Below, in pieces: positions 31,310-36,169 of a stretch of 36,169 nucleotides of DNA. The stretch's first letter is position 1, and each line of letters starts with the position of its first letter. Source of the stretch: Candidatus Aminicenantota bacterium (GTDB taxonomy: Bacteria > Acidobacteriota > Aminicenantia > Aminicenantales > Aminicenantaceae); assembly GCA_016927475.1 (NCBI GenBank), contig JAFGMO010000092.1:1-36169 (forward strand). The letters run 5' to 3'. Below the pieces are notes generated by a model. It searched no databases and had not been told where the DNA came from. It saw only the letters and a list, made by a program, of their open reading frames with translations. The position numbers were made by a program, and so were the translations under genes.

Positions 31310-32473
31310 TTATTTTCTGCGTGATTCGGCAATTTCCTTGACAGCCTGAATGGCTGTTTGAATATGCTCCTCCGTGTTGAAAGGTCCAATACCAAAACGG
31401 ACGCCCCCGTGGATTTCAGCGGTTCCCAGTTGTTCATGAACAAGAGGGGCGCAGTGAAGACCCGTACGTGTAGCAATGTTATAGTCAACATCAAGCATCG
31501 TCCCGGTATCCATGGCTTCCAATCCGTTCACGTTGAAAAGGAGTATTGCAATGTGGTCCATGAGATCGTCCTGACAGTAAAGGGTGATACCATCGATTTC
31601 TCTTAGACCGTCGCGAAGCATTTTTGTCAGTTTCATTTCATGGTCATGGATATCATGCAGTCCCTTTTTAAGCACCCATTTGACACCTGCATTGAGACCG
31701 GCGACTCCGAGAACATTCATCGTTCCGTATTCAAGGCGGTAGGGGTATTCGTAAAGGTGAGTCCGGACCGCTGAGCGAACCCCTGTCCCTCCGGCACGGG
31801 TATGACGGATTTCGATGTTTTCTCCAACATAAAGACCCCCGATGCCTGTCGGACCAAGAAGAGATTTGTGTCCTGTAAAGGCGATCACATCAATATTCAT
31901 ATCTTCTATGTCGACTGGTATTTTCCCGGCTGTTTGGGACGAGTCAACAACAAAAGGAATACCGTGTTTTCGGCAGTGCTCTCCGATCTCCTTTACCGGC
32001 TGTATCGTACCGATAACATTAGAACCATGGTTAACCGCGACAAGTTTTGTGTTTTTCTTGAACTTTTTGGGAAATTCATCCGGGTCGATGAAACCTTTGT
32101 CATTAAAGGGAATGAGATCCACTTCGACACCATAAAATTGTTGAAGATGATAAAGAGGCCTTAGCACGGAATTGTGTTCGACCGTGGTTGAAACGGCGTG
32201 GTCGCCCTTCTGCAGCATACCGAATAGGATCAGATTCAAGGCGTCCGTGGAATTATAAGAGAAACAAAGACGGTCGGGATCTTTTCCATTGAAGAAGCCG
32301 GTGAGAAGTTTCCGGGTATCTTCAACCAGTTCCCCCGTTTCCATACATAGATCGTATCCTGATCGTCCCGGGTTTACACCAAAACTTCGGTAGAATTGAT
32401 CCATGAAAGTATAAACATCTTCAGGTTTGGGAAAGGATGTCGCTCCATTATCAAGAAAAATGAGATCGCCCAT
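31310..32473 (-). CDS. Cysteine desulfurase-like PLP enzyme (class V aminotransferase fold)
   Basis: The protein has 387 residues. It starts 'LIFLDNGATSFPKPEDVY'; PLP contacts are His100 ('TTVEHNSVLRPL'), Asp177 ('VVDSSQTAG') and Lys203 ('FTGHKSLLGPTGIGG'). The catalytic Cys is at 341 ('TRTGLHCAPLVHE'). The loop pattern fits the short group II/CsdA-SufS-related family often labelled 'cysteine desulfurase family protein'. It would take sulfur from cysteine as a persulfide. It converges on the DsrK-like gene with a 12-bp gap; a shared sulfur role is only suggestive because the strands differ. GGAGG lies about 10 bases before the ATG. Confidence 0.9.
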   Translation of the reverse strand: MGDLIFLDNGATSFPKPEDVYTFMDQFYRSFGVNPGRSGYDLCMETGELVEDTRKLLTGFFNGKDPDRLCFSYNSTDALNLILFGMLQKGDHAVSTTVEHNSVLRPLYHLQQFYGVEVDLIPFNDKGFIDPDEFPKKFKKNTKLVAVNHGSNVIGTIQPVKEIGEHCRKHGIPFVVDSSQTAGKIPVDIEDMNIDVIAFTGHKSLLGPTGIGGLYVGENIEIRHTRAGGTGVRSAVRTHLYEYPYRLEYGTMNVLGVAGLNAGVKWVLKKGLHDIHDHEMKLTKMLRDGLREIDGITLYCQDDLMDHIAILLFNVNGLEAMDTGTMLDVDYNIATRTGLHCAPLVHEQLGTAEIHGGVRFGIGPFNTEEHIQTAIQAVKEIAESRRK

Positions 32474-32583
32474 AGTGTTCAGACCTCCAGCTCATTTTAG
32501 AAATACAGGAAGATATAATTTTAAAACAGGAAATCAAGATTAACGTATTATTCTCAACAATTCAAATAATTTCTTCAAATGAT

Positions 32584-32613
32584 TTGACAGGACTTTTGGG
32601 ATTGGATTAAAAT
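32584..32613 (+). promoter_or_regulatory. Near-consensus sigma70 promoter, apparently giving a nearly leaderless mRNA
   Basis: TTGACA (32584-32589, 6/6), 18 bp, TAAAAT (32608-32613, 5/6). The ATG of the deacylase gene is at 32625, only 11 bases after the -10, so transcription would start within a few bases of the start codon. No SD is visible before this ATG, which fits leaderless initiation. Confidence 0.65.
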
Positions 32614-32624
32614 TTATTGCCTGA

Positions 32625-34241
32625 ATGACCGAAAATCTCGCCTTTTCACATAAAAACTATTTAACGGTTTCTCTTGTCTTTTTTTTCATTTTTGTGTTTT
32701 TTGTCCGGGCAGAACCTCCTGTTTTTGATGTGATCATCCTGGGAGGTACGATTGTCGACGGGACAGGACAGAAAATTTACAAAGCCGATCTAGGCATCAA
32801 AGGCGACAAAATTGCAGCTATCGGAGAGTTCACAGGAAGAGAAGCTAACCTTGTTATCGATGCCAAGGGGAAAATTGTCTGTCCGGGATTTATTGATGTC
32901 CATACTCACTGTGACCGCGGAATCCGGGCCGTTCCTACAGCCGACAATTATATCCTTCAGGGGGTGACAACGGTTGTAGGAGGAAACTGCGGGGAACATC
33001 CCTATCCGCTGGTAAAATTCTTTCATGAGTTGGAGGGAAAAGGGATTTCCCCCAATTTCGCCTGCCTGGCTGGGCACAACACGATCCGTCGATTAATTAT
33101 GGGTCATGCCATGAACAAGCCTGATGAGAACCAACTTTTGAAAATGAAGGCTCTCATCGTTAAGGAAATGAAAGCGGGCGCCTTAGGCTTCTCGACAGGT
33201 CTTTCTTACCTTCCGGGAACATATTCCGACACGGAGGAGCTGGTAGAGCTGACATCCGTTGTTGCCTGGTATGACGGAATCTATGCTTCGCATATTCGTG
33301 ACCAAGGAACTAAGATTAAAGAAGCCATTGAAGAAGCCATCATGATTGGTGAACGAAACGGTTTGCGGGTACAGATATCCCACATCAAACTGGCGTCGGA
33401 TGATGTTTGGAAAAACCTTGAATTAATAACCCGCCCTGTTGAAAATGCGATGGAAAGAGGAGTCAGGATCGCAATGGATCAATATCCTTATACGGCGACA
33501 AGCTCCGGATTGACCAGCAGTTTTCCTTCATGGTGTTTTGAGGGCGGATGGGGAGCTTTTAGAAACAGGATTGGGGACATCGAAACGGTCGGAAAAATAA
33601 AGGCCCATATTATCGAACAAAGATTATCCTCAACCAAGGCCATCAATAAGATGGAAACCATATACATCGCCCGTTTTGGTCCCCATCCCGAATACGAGGG
33701 AAAAAATATAAAGGAAATCCTTCTGATGAAGGGATTGGAACCCGATGTGTCAGCCGGCTTGGATCTTATCATCGATATAGAGCGTGCAGGTGGAGCATCC
33801 TGTGTATTTTTCCAGATGACTGAAAAAGATGTTGAGGAATTGATGCGTTTGCCTTACGTGATGCATGCATCGGATGGCGGTATTCAAGCATATGGCAGAG
33901 GAGTCCCTCATCCGAGAAATTATGGAACGTTCCCCCGGATTATCGCCCGTTATGTTAAGGAGAAAGGAATCCTTTCACTGGAAGAGGCCGTTCGCAAAAT
34001 GTCAAGCTTTCCGGCGGAGTTCCTGGAGCTGGACCGAAGGGGAAAAATTGCTGAAGGTATGTATGCGGATATAAACATTATTGATTTTGAAAACTTTAAG
34101 GACACTGCGACGTATGACAAACCCCATCAATATTGTACCGGGCTTCATTGGGTTTTTGTTAACGGGATTCCGGTAGTTGAACAGGGACAACATACGGGAA
34201 GAAGACCCGGACATGTGATCTACGGACCGGGAAAAAACTGA
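32625..34241 (+). CDS. Exported N-acyl-D-amino-acid deacylase / D-aminoacylase-like amidohydrolase
   Basis: The protein has 538 residues. A hydrophobic signal segment (residues about 14-30) precedes the amidohydrolase domain, which starts 'FDVIILGGTIVDGTGQKIYKADLGIKGDKIAAIGE'. Metal motif H93-x-H95 is in 'PGFIDVHTHCDRG'. The family zinc Cys lies in 'VVGGNCGEHPYP'. Further metal or active-site residues are in 'YASHIRDQG' (His), 'VQISHIKLAS' (His) and 'VMHASDGG' (catalytic Asp), all matching D-aminoacylase/N-acyl-D-glutamate deacylase proteins. It hydrolyses N-acyl D-amino acids or related cyclic amides; here probably in the periplasm, so recycling of D-amino-acid-containing cell-wall or peptide debris is possible. 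The cupin gene starts 11 bp downstream. Confidence 0.9.
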   Translation: MTENLAFSHKNYLTVSLVFFFIFVFFVRAEPPVFDVIILGGTIVDGTGQKIYKADLGIKGDKIAAIGEFTGREANLVIDAKGKIVCPGFIDVHTHCDRGIRAVPTADNYILQGVTTVVGGNCGEHPYPLVKFFHELEGKGISPNFACLAGHNTIRRLIMGHAMNKPDENQLLKMKALIVKEMKAGALGFSTGLSYLPGTYSDTEELVELTSVVAWYDGIYASHIRDQGTKIKEAIEEAIMIGERNGLRVQISHIKLASDDVWKNLELITRPVENAMERGVRIAMDQYPYTATSSGLTSSFPSWCFEGGWGAFRNRIGDIETVGKIKAHIIEQRLSSTKAINKMETIYIARFGPHPEYEGKNIKEILLMKGLEPDVSAGLDLIIDIERAGGASCVFFQMTEKDVEELMRLPYVMHASDGGIQAYGRGVPHPRNYGTFPRIIARYVKEKGILSLEEAVRKMSSFPAEFLELDRRGKIAEGMYADINIIDFENFKDTATYDKPHQYCTGLHWVFVNGIPVVEQGQHTGRRPGHVIYGPGKN

Positions 34242-34252
34242 GGGGAAAAAGG

Positions 34253-34600
34253 ATGATTTTAAAAAACAATGAGGAAATCGATGAGGTTTTCGTCGAGGAA
34301 CCTGGTGCGTCTTTTGTCAAAAAAAAAGTGCTCATAGGTCCCGAAGAAGGTTCCGACAACATTATCATGAGACATTTCAGTGTTTTACCGGGAGGAAACA
34401 CGCCGTATCATATCCATCCCCACGAACACATCGTCAAAATCGAGAAAGGAAGGGGGGTCGTTGTGGATTATATCGGCCATGAAACGGAGGTTAAGGAAGG
34501 ACAGAGTCTTTTTATTCCCGGTAATGAAAAACATCAGTTCAGGAATCCCCATCAGGAAGCCTTTGAATTTTTATGTATCATTTTAAATCCGAATCGGTAA
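34253..34600 (+). CDS. Small single-domain cupin
   Basis: The protein has 115 residues. The first cupin motif is 'LPGGNTPYHIHPHEHIVKIEKGRG', G-x5-H-x-H-x3-E/H-x6-G-like with His ligands at H-I-H and P-H-E-H. The second is 'IPGNEKHQFRNP'. Together they give a probable metal-binding beta-barrel. Related small cupins are dioxygenases, isomerases or sugar-binding sensors; nothing here picks one. It lies 11 bp after the deacylase and 19 bp before the next gene on the same strand, so it is likely co-transcribed. SD AGGGGAAAAAGG lies before the ATG. Confidence 0.85.
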   Translation: MILKNNEEIDEVFVEEPGASFVKKKVLIGPEEGSDNIIMRHFSVLPGGNTPYHIHPHEHIVKIEKGRGVVVDYIGHETEVKEGQSLFIPGNEKHQFRNPHQEAFEFLCIILNPNR

Positions 34601-34619
34601 CAGCTCCTAGAATGAAGAT

Positions 34620-35603
34620 ATGAAAGTAAAATTAAACAAAGCCATCGAATATCTCCTGGCTAGGGGGAACCTTCCCATCCTTTTCTGGTTGAAAAAAGAC
34701 ATCCTTGAGGTTCCCTATGAACGTGAATTTAAGAATCTGCAAAAATACGCGGCACGTATTCGAATTCTGGAAAGCCAAAAATCCAATGGGGGTTGGTGCA
34801 AGAAAAAATATGAAGGACATCCGCGCTGGAAAAATACCCATTATATTCATGATACGCTGTGGAATTCCATAAAGCTTTACCATTACGGTTGTCTGCTGGA
34901 AGATGAGGGCGTTAAAAAAGCGATCGATTTTTTGTTTTCCACCCAAACGGAAGAAGGTGATTTTCGAGGAGCCTACCTCAACGAATATGCGCCCACTTAC
35001 CATGCCTTGACGCTGGAAGTCATGTCTCTTTTTGGGGTCGACAGGGACGAAAGACTTCAAAAAGCTTTCAAATGGTTGATGAAATACAGGCAGGAAGATG
35101 GGGGGTGGGTTATCCCCTACAGAACAATATCCAAGGATGAGTTCAAAAAACGATACAACTATAAGGACCAAATGAATCTGGATCCTGTGGAGCCGGATAA
35201 AAGCAAACCCTTTTCCCACCTGGTAACCGGAATGGTTTTACGCGCTATGGCTGCTTCTTCTAGTTGGCGGAAGAATAAGGCATCCATAGAAATAGGAGAA
35301 ATCCTGATGAGCCGTTTTTTTAAAACGGATAAATATGATGACCGCCGTAATGCTCTGTATTGGGAGGAAATTTGTTTTCCATTCTGGGCGACGGATATTC
35401 TGAGCAGTCTTGACGCCTTATCACTTATCGGATTCACACCGGATCATAAGCCCCTAAAAAAAGCACTCAATTGGCTTCTTGAGAAAAAAAATGCAAAGGG
35501 GTACTGGGAATCAGGATACAAAAAGGCGTCAAATGAAGACCATCTTTGGGTAACCCTGGCCGTCTTAAGGATTTTAAAAAGATTCGGCATCCTCGATCTG
35601 TAA
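34620..35603 (+). CDS. Terpenoid-cyclase / prenyltransferase (alpha-alpha toroid) repeat protein
   Basis: The protein has 327 residues and no signal peptide. QW-like repeats recur at about residues 50-62 ('SQKSNGGWC'), 107-117 ('STQTEEGDFRG'), 153-165 ('KYRQEDGGWV') and 290-302 ('EKKNAKGYWES'), the alpha/alpha-barrel pattern of squalene-cyclase-fold proteins. The DxDD (class II cyclase) acid motif is not seen, so cyclase activity is unlikely. Single-domain members of this length are mostly uncharacterised. It is the third gene of the deacylase-cupin unit and converges on the next gene with a 2-bp gap. Confidence 0.75.
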   Translation: MKVKLNKAIEYLLARGNLPILFWLKKDILEVPYEREFKNLQKYAARIRILESQKSNGGWCKKKYEGHPRWKNTHYIHDTLWNSIKLYHYGCLLEDEGVKKAIDFLFSTQTEEGDFRGAYLNEYAPTYHALTLEVMSLFGVDRDERLQKAFKWLMKYRQEDGGWVIPYRTISKDEFKKRYNYKDQMNLDPVEPDKSKPFSHLVTGMVLRAMAASSSWRKNKASIEIGEILMSRFFKTDKYDDRRNALYWEEICFPFWATDILSSLDALSLIGFTPDHKPLKKALNWLLEKKNAKGYWESGYKKASNEDHLWVTLAVLRILKRFGILDL

Positions 35604-35605
35604 GG

Positions 35606-35974
35606 TTAGTGGATTTTTTCCTCTAGTAAACTCTCTATCTTATTTAAAAGCTGGATAAGCCTGTCTTTCAATTCACAGAAGTCTTTAATAATCTTAACCC
35701 CTTTTCCGGTAGAATCCATGGAGGGGATATTGTTTTTATAGGAGTTGAAGCTGGAAAAGCAGGTTTTAATATTTCTGACGAGTTTATTGGTTAAGTCTAT
35801 ATCAAAATGGGGTTTCAAAGAAATGATCTCGGCCTCTTGTTGAAAATGGAAAAAAACATTCGCCCATTCTATATTATTTCCGCTTTTTAAAAGTTCGCCG
35901 AGTTCGGAAAGAACCAGGGCCAGTTCCCGAATTCTCCATTTTTCAATTTTTTGAGGAATTGATCTCATACTCAC
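35606..35974 (-). CDS. Small helical protein of unknown function
   Basis: The protein has 122 residues from the GTG at 35974; GGAGA about 9 bases upstream fits this start or the TTG at 35977, while the ATG at 35968 is 15 bases away. It is all-helical by eye, with alternating Leu/Ile heptads ('RELALVLSELGELLKSG', 'IKDFCELKDRLIQLLNKIESLLEEKI'). It has no signal peptide, and two Cys without a motif. The family is not recognised. Confidence 0.55.
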   Translation of the reverse strand: MSMRSIPQKIEKWRIRELALVLSELGELLKSGNNIEWANVFFHFQQEAEIISLKPHFDIDLTNKLVRNIKTCFSSFNSYKNNIPSMDSTGKGVKIIKDFCELKDRLIQLLNKIESLLEEKIH

Positions 35975-36006
35975 CAAAATAATCTCCGGATGAATAAAAC
36001 ATTGCT

Positions 36007-36047
36007 CGAATATATTCGCAGATTTTCAAAAAAAAATCGAGTATAAT
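36007..36047. promoter_or_regulatory. 12-bp palindrome next to a TATAAT element
   Basis: CGAATATATTCG (36007-36018) is a perfect palindrome 23 bp before a consensus -10 TATAAT (36042-36047) that faces the right end of the window. No good -35 is at 17 bp spacing. It may be the regulated promoter of a gene starting beyond the edge; a frame opens at ATG 36130 and runs out of the window. Confidence 0.35.
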
Positions 36048-36169
36048 TTGAAAATATTTTTTAAGAAGATAAATTTATTAATTTGAGACTGTTCAAAGCC
36101 TGTAACCAATTGAATATAAACAGGTTATAAATGCTTTTTTTGGAACTTACCCCCATTTTGAGGCTAAAA

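Noticed and set aside
1..36169. CRISPR arrays, complete insertion sequences, rRNA genes
   Set aside because: No regularly spaced repeats of suitable length, no transposase, and no rRNA sequence seen; the only mobile-element trace is the recombinase fragment.

Overview
The window looks like a chromosomal segment of a Gram-negative, probably anaerobic, heterotrophic bacterium. The evidence is a phosphate porin and a second beta-barrel protein, several lipoproteins, Tat-exported oxidoreductases carrying [4Fe-4S] motifs, and a DsrC / heterodisulfide-reductase-like cluster. The mix of S9 peptidase, NamZ (DUF1343), GH9, HEAT-repeat and Tat aldo/keto reductase genes resembles uncultured Acidobacteriota/Aminicenantota-type genomes. 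That placement is a guess from gene content; no phylogenetic marker gene is present.

Layout. Positions 1-580 are extremely AT-rich and hold the start of a cysteine-less thioredoxin-fold gene on the minus strand. A serine-recombinase C-terminal remnant (582-875) follows, and its stop codon lies inside a tRNA-Asn(GTT) gene (861-936, minus), which looks like an integration scar. Positions 1099-6563 hold a sialidase-like BNR lipoprotein, an MBL-VOC-VOC fusion lipoprotein, a Tat aldo/keto reductase and a bacterial-PH membrane protein. Positions 6740-10773 hold an S9 peptidase and a two-gene ABC transporter. Positions 10936-13855 hold a HEAT-repeat protein with a Cys-rich tail, a membrane-anchored unknown, a ~100-nt intergenic element with nested inverted repeats, and a TM2 protein. 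Positions 13936-20888 hold a beta-barrel protein, NamZ, and a minus-strand run of LolA-like protein, Tat aldo/keto reductase, UlaG-like hydrolase and GH9 enzyme.

Positions 21022-28877 form a complete phosphate-starvation module: phoB-phoR, a four-copy 11-bp-periodic TTAA array, an OprP/O-type porin, pstS-pstC-pstA-pstB and phoU. The array looks like a PhoB box, so PhoBR probably switches on the porin and Pst uptake system next to it. Positions 28930-31297 hold a strong promoter and dsrC, followed by a cytochrome-b-like membrane subunit and a DsrK/TmcB/HdrD-like iron-sulfur protein, which together suggest membrane-linked thiol/disulfide electron transfer. A cysteine desulfurase-like gene converges on them. 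Positions 32625-35603 hold an exported N-acyl-D-amino-acid deacylase-like enzyme, a cupin and a terpenoid-cyclase-fold protein, followed by a small unknown.

The points most worth a second look are: the structured element at 13344-13442; the GH9 gene whose signal peptide can be joined to a start codon only through a slippery A7 run; the PhoB-box array; the DsrC-membrane-HdrD trio; and the recombinase/tRNA scar.
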